From positions 1 to 63,368 of the forward strand of contig JAAMPI010000119.1 of the NCBI GenBank assembly GCA_013054445.1: a stretch of DNA of 63,368 nucleotides, read 5' to 3'. The first letter of the stretch is position 1. Every line of letters begins with the position of its first letter. This stretch comes from Cudoniella acicularis. Lineage: Eukaryota; Ascomycota; Leotiomycetes; Helotiales; Helotiaceae. This document shows positions 45,651-56,219 of this stretch, in pieces. Below the pieces are notes generated by a model, which saw only the letters and a program-made list of their open reading frames with translations, did not search any database and was not told the origin of the DNA. Position numbers and translations under genes: made by a program.

Positions 45651-46145
45651 TAAGGAGAGGGCAAGAACATGAGAAGCTACTGAGTGAGCACTTAAATTTT
45701 AGCACTTGTGGAATAATATCTAAGGTGTTTGAATACTAAATAAAGGCATGAATTGGGATAAAGGAGTGTTTAAGGAGGATAAAATAAACAGTAACAGATT
45801 GCAATGCATATCACAATTTTTTAAATTTATGACACCACAACTGAATCGTTACATTTTCTTTTCAAACAACTTTAAATGCAAACTGAAAACACTTTAATAG
45901 TTTTATAAACTTGAACCTCTATTTAATCCTCGCGTTCTCATGGCGTCATGAGGCGTTGCATCCCACACGGTGCCATGAGCGCTAGGCTTCGTGACCCCAA
46001 TTCTGGACAAAGACCCCGGACTTCCTGTCCTGGTGATGACGGGTATAATCTTGGACAGGGATATTGATGACTTTGTTGCACACCCGACGACGCTTAATTG
46101 GAAATTGCTATATCTCACAGATAATACATAGAAAATTTATTGAGG

Positions 46146-46243
46146 CGCAATTATGTGGAAGCTGAACCGTGAACTAGCCCCTCGGGCCCTTGCTTAGAAA
46201 AGGGGCTTGACGAAAACATTCGAGTAACATTTTGAGTAGCATT
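46146..46243. repeat. 3' block of the array unit (after member 5)
   Basis: CGCAATTATGTGGAAGCTGA ... TGCTTAGAAAAGGGGCTTGA and an internally duplicated GAGTA(A/G)CATTT end. It corresponds to the blocks after members 3 and 4. Confidence 0.72.
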
Positions 46244-46825
46244 TCGAGAAGACAAATCAGATATCCTGATCTTGCTGTATAAATTTCGCTAGAATGAAGA
46301 ATTTATAAGGAGCAGAAAACCCAATAGGGCTCTGGTGAACTTGCACAGTTGAATTTGAAAATCGACTAGCACTTGCGAGAATGTCACTGCAGGCTGATCT
46401 CTCTGGGTTTTTAACAAAAATTACAAAAGAAGAATCAAGCCTGAACAGTCCTATTTGCCTTTATAACCAGGGCTTCAAAATGTAGATCTAACAACGAGAG
46501 TGAGAAGAACTTTTCGTAAGGCTGAGTGCATTTCTCATACTTTGTGCAGAAAACACAAAACTTTTGTGAAAGTTGTGGCTCAAGCCAACAAGGCTCGGAA
46601 GATACCACAAGTGATTCAACGCTCTCGAGCTTCCCTCTAGAAATCCTTCGCAGAAATGCCTTGCCTCTGTGGCGGCACAATGTGTTGGAAAGGCTTCCAG
46701 ACTCCTCACCCGCTCGTTACGATGCTGCTATTTGGACCCAGTCATAATTGAGGACCAAATGGAACAGACCATTCCAAAATCAGGGAGTTGTAGAATATTA
46801 CCTTTCCGGAAAATCGTAGACTCCT

Positions 46826-47150
46826 CGCTCGCTCGTTAAGATCGGAGAATTATGAGCCAATCAGGTGTATTCCAAAATTGAGGAATTTTGGAATTTTGGA
46901 ATGGGCTTGAGTGACGATTCCACGTTCAACCACCACAAGCATCACAGACCACCACCACCACCACAGACCAGCTTGAACATACTGCAACCCTAACTTGCCA
47001 GCCCCTTCCTCGATTTGACCGTGAACCGAGACATCTCACAACAGCAGCATTCAAAGATGCGAACTACCACTGACCAGCCCTCACTGGCCAGCTCCCTCGC
47101 TCGTTAAGATCGGAGAATTATGAGCCAGTTAAGTGTATTCAAAGATGGGC
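46826..47150. repeat. Direct repeat pair about 270 bp apart
   Basis: CGCTCGTTAAGATCGGAGAA followed by TTATGAGCCA and a GTGTATTC end occurs near 46830-46881 and again near 47098-47149. The intervening DNA is not repeated. It looks like a local duplication upstream of array member 6. Confidence 0.7.
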
Positions 47151-47402
47151 ACTATCGACCAGCCTGAACCAGCCCTCACTGGCATGACGTCCACGCGCGC
47201 CGTTACTCACCTCACAGCCTGGTTTGTAACCTCTTATAAAAATCGCACCCCCCTACCTTGGTAAGAATAAATTCCCACCGCATTCTCGTCCTCAAATATT
47301 TCCCAGAGTTTTCTGTCCTTTATCCTCCAATTGGCAATTGCCAAACACCATTTATCAATAAAAACCTCGACCCCACGAGCCTTGTGCATACCCTTTGAAA
47401 AA

Positions 47403-47787
47403 ATGCGTTCGTCATCTCCACCGCCCCTTTCGCCTCTTTTCCAGCCTCGCTAACCGAACTGTCCATGCCCCTAACAGTGCTCACAACCGACACAACAATA
47501 AACATCGTCTTCGGCACACTAGCGTCCATCATCGGTATCCTGAGCGTAATTCTGGCATGGGCAGTGTGGAGACTCACTCGTCGACAGCACCGCCTTCATC
47601 CGCATAGAGGTAAGACTTTCTTTCGTACGCACACCCACCGGAGAGGAGTACGCTGATTTGGCATTTGGATAAAGATACATCACCACCTATAACCCCTATC
47701 GAACTTTCACAAATGCCAACAACAAGTCGAGCTGTACCAAACTTGGGATATGAGGTAGCGCTGAGGTTTGGGAAGAGTACTGCGTGA
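47403..47787 (+). CDS. Array member 6: small single-pass membrane protein
   Basis: Exons 47403..47406 (ATG plus C), 47478..47609 and 47675..47787; introns of 71 and 65 nt (donors GTTCGT and GTAAGA, acceptors AACAG and AAAG); 82 aa. Protein: MLLTTDTTINIVFGTLASII, GILSVILAWAVWRL, TRRQHRLHPHRD, TSPPITPIEL and GYEVALRFGKSTA. The second donor lies 8 nt further 3' than in members 2-5, lengthening the basic stretch. An ATG at 47465, inside the last intron-1 bases, would give an unspliced alternative start (MPLTVLTTD). This is the last copy of the array. Function unknown. Confidence 0.72.
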
Positions 47788-49456
47788 GGTGGACGGTACT
47801 GAGCGGCTTGCTCGGTACCTGTGAAATAAAGCGAGGGAATCTCTACTATATATTAGGAGTTTGGTATTCATTATTCAAAATGGACAGACAAAATAACGGC
47901 AAAACGCTCGACTACACTACTTCATTTGCCTTGATGACTTGATTGGACCACTTGTCGTCTTTTCGTTATAGCAGGCATCTTAAGTCGTGTGATATTGTGA
48001 ATAGTACCTCCACAGCATTGCAATTAAAGCGCACACGAACAACTTCTTGTTTTTACCCGAATTACGCCTTGATAATTTTCTAGACCTTTAACATATGAGA
48101 AAAAGCTTCAGGGAAATGCGCGATATTGCAATGGTGCAGGGGGTGGTTGTGACATTGCGTAGAATCCGTCGCTAAAGTACAGCATGGAACTTAGTGGGCT
48201 GAAAACTTAAGGGCCATTAGGGACCTGCGATCTTCAGCGAGTAGCACGCTATATTTAGCGTGTCGCTCACCCCTTGCGGGCATAAACACCACGACAGCAG
48301 TCACCATCAAAATAATACTATCATATTATAAAAATCCGTTCTGGATATACATGCATCATTTGTAATTCACTCAAAGACGAAAGCACATACATTTTTTAGT
48401 TTAATACATTAACAAAAGTAAAACGTCTAATAAAAGTTTTTCGCAGTCAAGTGAACCTTAACGGGCCTGGGATCATCCGTAGGTCTGTGTCTTATCCCCT
48501 ACGCTGCCACCAGCCTTGCACTTCGCACGACGTATAATAATCTCTTAATAAAATGTCAACCAAGACATAAAAATAAAATAAAATAATATAGAATCATAGA
48601 GCGAGTAAATCTCTGTGTATCCATTGATATCAAATTCCTATAATTATCCTTTTGTGGTTGTGCTGCGTGACTTTCTGCAACGTATAATCTAGTGCAAGGC
48701 TCGTGGCAGCGTGGGGGAGAGCATTTTACTAGTAAATCGAAAATTGAAGGTCGTAAATTTTAAAAAGGTAGTTGATAGACAATATCTTTGCCTTCTGAAA
48801 CTCGCGATTATTTGTATCACGAACTATAATTATTCGTGGTTATTTTATAACTTTGAAGTGATCGCGATAAGTCTGGCTTTTAGAAGCCTAAAGGTAGGGT
48901 CGAGAAGGCTGAAAATCGCTAAAACATGCCCTGTAAAACATAGACTTTTGACCTCAGGCTCGTAACAGCGAGAGCTGTCCCACTGGAAATGTAATAGGGT
49001 TTGAAAATACAATACTCGAATAGGGCAAGGCTTTAGAAGAAATGATTGAATCTTGGGTTGGGTAATTGCGAGAAACTTCTCGAAGCGCGATGATTTAATT
49101 CAAGATCAAAACGTTTCGCTGGCACTAGCCAAGTGAAAGATAGTTTTCGTATATGGGGGAGAAGCTGTGCGATAATGTAAAGCTTTCGCAAATGTCAAAT
49201 CGAGTATGGATGGGTCTCCGGATAAAAAAGTGATTTTATGGTTTATCCATGTCTAAAAAAGGGAATTCGTGAAAGAGGCCCATTCTATGTATATATCGTT
49301 ACCCATATTATACAGTTAGCATTGCCGTTTCGTGGTTCCAACTTCCCAAGTATACTAATATACATGTCGTTTGCTTGTTTCGTTGCTGTTTCCTCGTAGC
49401 CCGTTTCTTATTCTGTCCCCTTTTAAACCCATTTGGGTGAATATCCCATCTCTTTC
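47788..49456. other. Right end of the accessory island
   Basis: AT-rich, about 1.7 kb, with no supported gene. An 84-codon frame near 48711-48965 lacks any feature beyond length and AT-driven composition. The composition returns to normal at the pal1 gene. Confidence 0.5.
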
Positions 49457-50925
49457 TTAGACGTCGACGGTCTTCTTGCTTCGTCTCAAACTTCCAAATC
49501 GTCTCTTCAGGCCTTCACCCAGTCGTCCTCCAGTTGAATTGCTTCTCCGCACGTCGGCCTCGAAATCTGAGTACCTCATGTTATTTCTAGATGGCTTGCC
49601 AACGCCAACAAGGTCGGCGTTGGTCCCACTGGCACTTCGTTGACGGGAAATACTAGGTCTAAAGTTTTGAGGCTGCATTTCGTATCCCTCGCCATCAGAC
49701 ATCACTCGTCGGCGAGAATTGAGTTTGTGCTCCTTGAGTGCCTTTTCAATCGAAAATGATGGCTCGCCTTTGCCTTTATAATCATCCGGAAGATATTTCT
49801 GATATTGTTAGCTATTGTCGAGAAAGACACGAAAGGAGAACATACAACTCCCTCCCACCGTTTGTAAGCACCACCAGGGGCATCGGATTCTCTCATCAAG
49901 TCGGCACCTTCCTCGTATTGCATCGGTCTTCCGTTAAGTTCAGACATGCCAGGTGGGATGACAGCGGTCCCTTGTAACGGAACATGCTTATCGAGGGCAT
50001 CTCTGATGTTTTCTCTCGGTGTAGCTTTTAACGCTTCGGCATTCGACTCTTTCAAAGCGGCGACCGGGGAGCTCTTGTAGCCTGGTGAAAGTCAGAAGAA
50101 TGCATTTTGAGTGGGCGGAACGAGAATAAAAGCGTGGAAGTCCATACTTATGTTCCGAGCAAGCAACGTAGCATCGTAAGGCCCTTCATGGTGGTATACT
50201 GAGCCGAAGGCAGATTTATCCAGAGAATCGATAATGTCAGCCCCTGGAAGATGTTGTTTCTTCAAGTGTGGTGCTCGGTGTGCCGCCTTGGCTTCCTTCC
50301 GAAGTTGATCGAGCGGTCTATGTGACATATCGCCTGGGTATCGCTCTCCTAGCGAACTACCTCGTCTTCGTCCTTTACCGTGGCCGATAGGCTCGTCGTG
50401 GGTTTTAAGATTTCGTCCGCTTGGGGCGTACTCGCCGAAGGCAGATTGCCGGTGGGAAGAAGAGGAAGAAGAGGCGTAGGGATTCGAGGGATGAAAAGAA
50501 GTTTTGGTAGGACTGGCTGATGTAGGTGGGGTGGGATATGTGTTGATTGCTGGAGTCTTCGAGTCCCTAGAAGAGGACGACACTGTGGGACCTTTATTCA
50601 TAGACGAAGCTCTTCTGAACCGACTTCCAGGGCCAGTTTTTTGACTTGGCTCAGGAGCAGTCAAAGGGCCGAGCAGGTATTTAGAAGCCTGCGACGAGAT
50701 TAGTTGGGATCAGCAATGTTGATCATTTATGCCGCAATAGCATCAAGCTTCGATCCTTGCAATAGCAGAACTTGGGAAACGATAGTTCTCCTGGATGCTG
50801 TATATTTAGGATACTCGAATATTCATGGCGATAGGATTTGATGGGAGCTCCACTTTCTGGGGAGCCTCCGGATTGGAATGTGGCAGAGAACGTACCCATT
50901 CTTTATCCTCTTGTGAAGAATCCAT
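49457..50925 (-). CDS. pal1: Pal1-family cell-morphology protein
   Basis: Cortical protein that supports polarised shape and early endocytosis in fission yeast and filamentous fungi. Exons 50925..50896, 50688..50148, 50081..49846 and 49798..49457; GT-AG introns of 207, 66 and 47 nt; 382 aa. Exon 1 (MDSSQEDKEW) joins ASKYLLGPLTAPEPSQKTG, a good fit to the start of Pal1 proteins. The Pal1 core follows: HLPGADIIDSLDKSAFG, YHHEGPYDATLLARN, then SPVAALKESNAEALKATP and KYLPDDYKGKGEPSFS. The regions around it are Ser/Pro-rich and basic. The tail is rich in Arg/Ser and ends RRSKKTVDV. The start is inferred from a 30-nt first exon with in-phase splice sites. Confidence 0.88.
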
Positions 50926-51607
50926 GATGCAGTCGTGCAAGTTTTCCCTTTTCTTGCTTTACTTGGATGGAGGAGATTTTGGGAGAATAATGATTCAGGC
51001 AGCTCCAGCGGGGAACAAGCGGATCAGCTGGATGAAATATATGAGGATGCATCCATGTGTTGTCGTACCCAACGTATGTTAGACTCTGGGGTCCACGCGG
51101 ATAACACCAACGCTACGTCATTGGCCCGGATCCGTCGAGTGACAGACGAACTCTCGGGACTGGCGGATCAAAGTTCAGGCACCTTGGGACGCGGCGCACC
51201 TGCGAATCAGCATCTTCACGACTGTCTTGAACAACCATCCTTCCCCTGCGAATTCTGCAAGCATCGCATTGGTCACTAAGTTCAAACAATTCGGAAACCT
51301 GACCCACGCTGACGTTGCAGCTTCGTCCAAACTCTCCAGACTCCAGACTTTTCCAGGTTGGTGATGTGGCTCGCGGTCCGCATGCGGAGCTTCGAGTGCG
51401 AAAACCACCACAAATAGAAACCGAGCATTCTAGCGGCTGCCTATTCCTCACACCCTCAAGCTTCGATTCGTTTGCGTCCTTCAATCAAAAAGAGAGGTTT
51501 ACATAGCTCAGCACACAAGGCTGAAGGCTTAGGGCATCCCGGAACACAACTCTTCCAGCTCCAGAAAAGAACGAGACTCGTCGCACATGTGATGGAAATT
51601 GCCCAAC
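50926..51607. other. Divergent promoter region, pal1 and usb1
   Basis: About 680 bp between two divergent starts. Overlapping frames on both strands look like chance. No further feature recognised. Confidence 0.5.
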
Positions 51608-52694
51608 ATGGCTCTTGTTGATTATATCTCATCGGATGAAGACGAGACGCTAGACAAATCATTTGCTGATGTTTCTGCGGGTAACCTAAAACGCAAACGC
51701 GATCTGACTGATGAGCTACCTCCCTTGCCCTCGAAATTTCACGACTTGTATGCTTCGACTACCCGAGTCAGCACGAGGGATGATCCAAGCCTTCATGGGG
51801 GGAGGAAGAGGGTTACACCGCATGTGGAGGGAAACTGGCCAACCCACCTCTACGTCGAGTGTATGTTCTCAATCGCCTTTCCACCCACTTTTGATAGTGC
51901 TCCGCTAATCCAGCTGAGGGTATCCCTCAACCTCGGAAAGCGAAAGTTTATCGAAATTGATATCAATTATGCAACAAGGATTGCCGTCAAGCGACAAACC
52001 CAAGATCCACTCTTTTCTGACGAGTGATCTTGGAGCTCCTCTGCCTCTCCATATCAGCCTTTCACGACCAATTGGATTCCCAACTGAACTCAAGGACGAT
52101 TTTGTCACATCATTAGAACGCACTATTAAGTCGTCTGGCATTCGACCGTAAGTTTTTTATTCCGCATTTAACTCTTCATGAGACTAATTTGCCAGTTTCG
52201 AGGTAGCTTTCTCTTCTATTGACTGGGTTGCCAATTTCGAAAACACTCGCTGGTTTCTTGTGCTGAAGGTTGAAACTTTTTGCGATAGTTTGAACAAGCT
52301 ACTACATGTCAGCAACATGATTGTCCAAGATTACAAGCAGCCACCTCTCTACGCCATGCCTAACCCTGCTAAAAATAACCAAACATCTTCTAAGAATAAC
52401 CAAGCATCGAGGAAAGCTGCTAGCAGAACGGCGGCTAGCAATGCGCGGACCAAGATTGACTGGAGCAATATGCAAGACGTCTCGCACGGATTTCACGTCA
52501 GCATAGCTTGGATGCTTGATGCTCCTCCTGAGGACTTCTTCAGCTCGACTAAGGGTCCCATCACAACCAATTTCAAAGACCTCAACCATACACGAATAAA
52601 AATTGGTGAAATCAAGGCCAAGGTCGGCAACATTGTCACCAACATCCCCCTCCAAACGAAGATCGTGGAAGGAGAAAGGCTGTTCGGATTTTGA
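51608..52694 (+). CDS. usb1: U6 snRNA phosphodiesterase Usb1 (Mpn1)
   Basis: Nuclear 3'-5' exoribonuclease that trims the oligo(U) tail of U6 snRNA and protects it from decay. Exons 51608..51860, 51919..52147 and 52196..52694; introns of 58 and 48 nt; 326 aa. This is a 2H phosphoesterase fold: the two catalytic HxS motifs are LHISLSR (about residue 131) and FHVSIAW (about 258). Other family landmarks are GNWPTHLYVEWYPS (formed only after splicing at the second acceptor, CTGAG) and DWVANFENTRWFLVL. The N-terminus (MALVDYISSDEDE) is acidic as in fungal homologues. An Asn/Lys/Ser-rich insertion lies before the second motif. The stop is only 65 bp from that of the convergent transcription factor gene. 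Confidence 0.93.
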
Positions 52695-52759
52695 AACATG
52701 AACACAGCCCACCCCAACTGTCAGCAAACTTGAAATATCAAAATGAACTGTATTGTTCC

Positions 52760-54415
52760 TCAAGCCATGATTCCAGTTAGGAGCATGGCCCCAAAACTAT
52801 CAATTCCCGCTGCCCAGTCCCCTAGGTCTTCTACCAGACCCACATCCAACTTGTTTGTATTTTGGTTCACAGAGGCTCTTAGTTTTCCAATTGTCCTAAC
52901 TTCTCCGACTTTCCTCTTTTGAAGATACTTCTTGAACTCCTGCTCCCATAGCAAGATTGTTTCGGCCTCCCACAGATATTTGCTACAAGGCAATGGTATC
53001 TGGTCCATTATGGAGCACGATCCTTGTTGATACTTGTCGACTCTCAGATCCAGAATTACATCTAGGAGGTGTAGCGTAATCAACGTTCTGCATGTAGTCA
53101 GTATTCCTTATGGTTGCAATGTTGATGTTACAAGCTAGCTTAGGCATACCTTCTCTTGCTTTCTGCGAGTATCCACTCCTCCCACGATGGAAATCTTCCC
53201 ATGCGTTCACTAGTGGATTGGAATCCGTTCTTTTGAACTTCGACTGCGATTTCCTAATGACATCAGTGAAGTTCGGGTATAGGAAAGACTTTTGGGGTCT
53301 TTTGGGTGCTTACCGCCATGGAACATCCTATGCCAAGTGCAATTGTCTTACTGCATCCGCCGTCCGCTGCAAGGACGGTAACATACATCGTCAGCGCTTG
53401 CAGAGTATGCAACAACATCATCGGACTATAAGTGCGGTACTATTACCTGTGAGCTAGTGACGAAGTATATTGTGGTGAGGCATGTCTAACGAACCTCTTC
53501 GCTTAGTCTTTGGACTTCAAGCAACAATGTTTTGGAAACCAGATTTCGGCTCGCTGGTGTCTGTTTTTGATACATGGAAAGAATACTTGAGCAATTGGCT
53601 AATGGCTCTGGAAGATCGCAAGTTTCCTTTTCAAAACTTGGCCTGCCTACTATGAATGACTTTTTGTGAATGAAGGGAGGAAGTTCTCCTTCGACAAATT
53701 GAGTTGTGTATGATTTGATGGTTTCCCAGATATAGTTTCCTGCTATGAGCTTGGATGATGTAGTCTCCGACTTCCTCTTCAAAAAGTTGGGCTTTTTCAA
53801 GAGGTCGCTATCCAACGCCCTCCAACCCGAAACTACCAAAGACGTCCCTCTCATGACTGTATAGACAAGGTCTATGATTTTCGCGTCCTCTGCTGGGATG
53901 GGAATTGGTTGGTCTGGCGCGGCGGTGTGTCCAGCATTAGGTATGGGTGCAAACCAAGAGACGTCAGGTTGGGAGACCCTTTCCACGCTTTCTGCTTCAT
54001 CTCTGGATTGGTTGGAATCTTCTGGTGCTTGAAACTGCAATCCTTCATCTATATTCCATTCCATATTACTTATCCCAAAGATGCAATTTTCCGAATCCAC
54101 AGTGGAATTGAAATCAAGTTCAAAGAGCTCGGGAATTGAAGCGTTTCCTGAATCCAAACATGCCGCAGAGTTTTGATCAAGTGGGGTAGTCTCATTTTGT
54201 GGGTTTCGAGCGGAGACTGTTGTTGATTTAGTTCCTGCTACCCATGAATGTTGCAACGAATTCTTATCGGCGGGTGTAGTGGCCTCTCGATGGATGGTCT
54301 CGTACTTGCAGGGGAGCTTTCTCCTTTCGCACCGCTGACAGTGTGGTATACTAAGATTACATCGCGTTTTTGACATCCTGCATTGCATGCAGGACTTTTT
54401 TCGTGGGTTCTCCAT
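52760..54415 (-). CDS. Zn2Cys6 fungal transcription factor
   Basis: Binuclear zinc-cluster regulator, nuclear. Exons 54415..53495, 53439..53314, 53253..53150 and 53087..52760; introns of 55, 60 and 62 nt; 492 aa. The DNA-binding cluster is at the N-terminus: CMQCRMSKTRCNLSIPHCQRC and then ERRKLPC, with spacing C-2-C-6-C-6-C-2-C-6-C. An acidic, low-complexity middle follows (residues 60-180). The C-terminal part resembles the region downstream of the cluster in such regulators (MMLLHTLQALTMYVTVL, WEEWILAESKRRT, LWEQEFKKYL). Target genes cannot be told; it is not obviously paired with a metabolic cluster, though an oxidoreductase lies 515 bp away, divergently transcribed. Confidence 0.9.
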
Positions 54416-54930
54416 TTTGATAGCTGAACCCAATTATTGAATTCAATCAGATGAATGTAATTGTTGTAATTCGGCATGAAAGGAGATGCCGGAAACATTG
54501 ATGATTGTCGTCGGAGTCGGACTCCTGACAAATGCATCATCGAGCAAGGATGCTCGGCTCGGGATTAGCCCCACAATATCCCATTTATGGCTAGACTCCG
54601 GATGACAGGTGTGACGGTGGAGCTTATTGGCTGTGCTACCTCTCATTAACAGCAAGGCTGAGAGATCTGTTATTGAGCAGCATTACCAAGCCCGACGACT
54701 TTTTTTTTCGAAACGGGGTCGGCAAACGGATTTAAGGAGTATAAAAGTAGGTGGGTTTTTCTGTTTAATGCCTTTTTCACTTCATCATCAGCTTTCAAAC
54801 TCGATTCTTCAACTCTCGAATTTCCGAAAACTCGACAGGATTCAGTCTCTAGGACCGTCAGCCTTCTACTTTCATATTCTAAAGTTATTGTGTCTCTTCA
54901 TCACCTCATATTCTCCAACTAAAATTCACA
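54416..54930. other. Divergent region, transcription factor and oxidoreductase
   Basis: About 515 bp shared by the two divergent genes. It contains a T-run and a CT-rich leader before the oxidoreductase. Shared control is possible but not shown. Confidence 0.5.
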
Positions 54931-56219
54931 ATGCCTTCTCCAATTCGCGTCGGTATCATTGGCCTCGGCCGTGCCGAAGGTGAAATGGTTCCAGGTGTCG
55001 TAAGCAACCTATTACTCAGCATCTTCCTCTCAAGTCCCACCTCTGAGTAATTTGGAGGACCTTCCATCCTTTCAGCTCCTTGCTCTGGGGGAAAACACAG
55101 TATTAATTTATCCCAGTGGGCTGCAAGAGCCCATCTCCCCTACCTCCTAGCCTCCCCTCACTTCACCGTAACCGCAGTCGCCAACTCCAGCGTTGCATCT
55201 GCACAAGCATCCATCGACCATCACAAACTCGGACCCTCCGTCGCTGCCTATGGCTCACCCACTGATATCGCCTCTGACCCCAACGTCGACCTCGTGCTCG
55301 TCTCCGTACGCGTGGAAAAGCACTACGCTCTCACGAAACCCGCTCTCCTCGCAGGCAAAGACATTTTCGTAGAATGGCCGCTCGGCGCAACGCCCTCCGA
55401 AGCCAAGGAACTTACCGCACTGGCTGCTTCCAAAGGCGTCAAAACTAGCATAGGATTACAGGCACGAGCATCACCTCTCGTCAAAAAACTCCGTAGCTTG
55501 ATCTATGACGAGAAAGCGATCGGAGAAGTGCTTTCCACCGTTGTAACAGCGACATTTTCAATGATGCCGACAGGCCTCTGGTTTAAAGGCGTGGAATACT
55601 ATCTCGACGCCAATTCAGGCGGTAATCCACTCACGATTTTCGTCGGGCACTTCCTAGATTCTTTCACGCATGTTCTTGGTCCGTTCCAAGGAGAAGCGAG
55701 GGAAAATGGATTTGGAGCTATATTGGAGACGAAGTTCCCGGATGTGAAAGTCATGGATACGTGTACGGGGCAGATAGTGAATGAGCACTTCGCCAAGACC
55801 GCGCCAGATCATGTGTTTTTGCAGGGGAGGGTTGGTGCTGGGACGTTGGCGAGTTTAAGTTGGCGGTACATCCAGAAAGGGGAGATTGAGGAGGAGGGCC
55901 TTAAATGGACGATTACGGGAACCGAGGGCGAGATTGAGATTCTAACGGGGAGGAAGCAGTGGCAGGGTTTGAAGACCGTGGATGTGGTTGTCAAAATCAA
56001 GAAGGGGGATGGGGAGGTAGAAGTGTTGGATTTGGGGAGTTTGGATGAGGAGGAGGGGAATTTGATTGGGAAGTTGCGTAATGTGGCGAAGAATACGGGG
56101 GAGGCAGTGGGAGGCTTTTGTTAAGGGGGGAGGGGAAGGAGGGAGGTGTTGTTACGTTTGAGGATGCGGTGGAGACGCATAGGTTGATTGAGAGGATTAG
56201 GGGTGTGGCTGGGAAGTAG
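54931..56219 (+). CDS. Gfo/Idh/MocA-family (Gal80-like) oxidoreductase with a broken 3' end
   Basis: NAD(P)-dependent dehydrogenase fold; some fungal members such as Gal80 are regulators, others sugar or dihydrodiol dehydrogenases. Exons 54931..54999 and 55117..56124 (to the first stop), intron 117 nt, 358 aa as read. The Rossmann motif is IRVGIIGLGRAEGE; the stretch VDLVLVSVRVEKHYAL and GKDIFVEWPLGATPSEAKEL correspond to the family's EKP-type region, with EWP here. After GEA at about 56105 the frame changes. Coding resemblance continues in other frames (WEAFVKG, then EGGVVTFEDAVETHRLIERI) to a stop at 56219. Two surplus bases, one near 56105-56112 and one in the G run at 56125-56130, would restore a normal C-terminus. 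Either assembly errors or a recent pseudogene. Confidence 0.82.

Larger units (their letters stand above)
45651..47402. other. Spacer between array members 5 and 6
   Basis: Holds the 3' array block (46146-46243), a diverged 5' block near 46509, two copies of a motif around TCGTTAAGATCGGAGAATTA (46832 and 47103), a short CAC-rich microsatellite near 46930-46975 and a TATA-like TTATAAAAA at 47234-47242 before member 6. No other gene supported. Confidence 0.5.

Noticed and set aside
48711..48965. 84-codon plus-strand frame in the island
   Set aside because: AT-driven composition, no paralogue, no splice or promoter support. A nearby tRNA-like string does not fold into a convincing cloverleaf.
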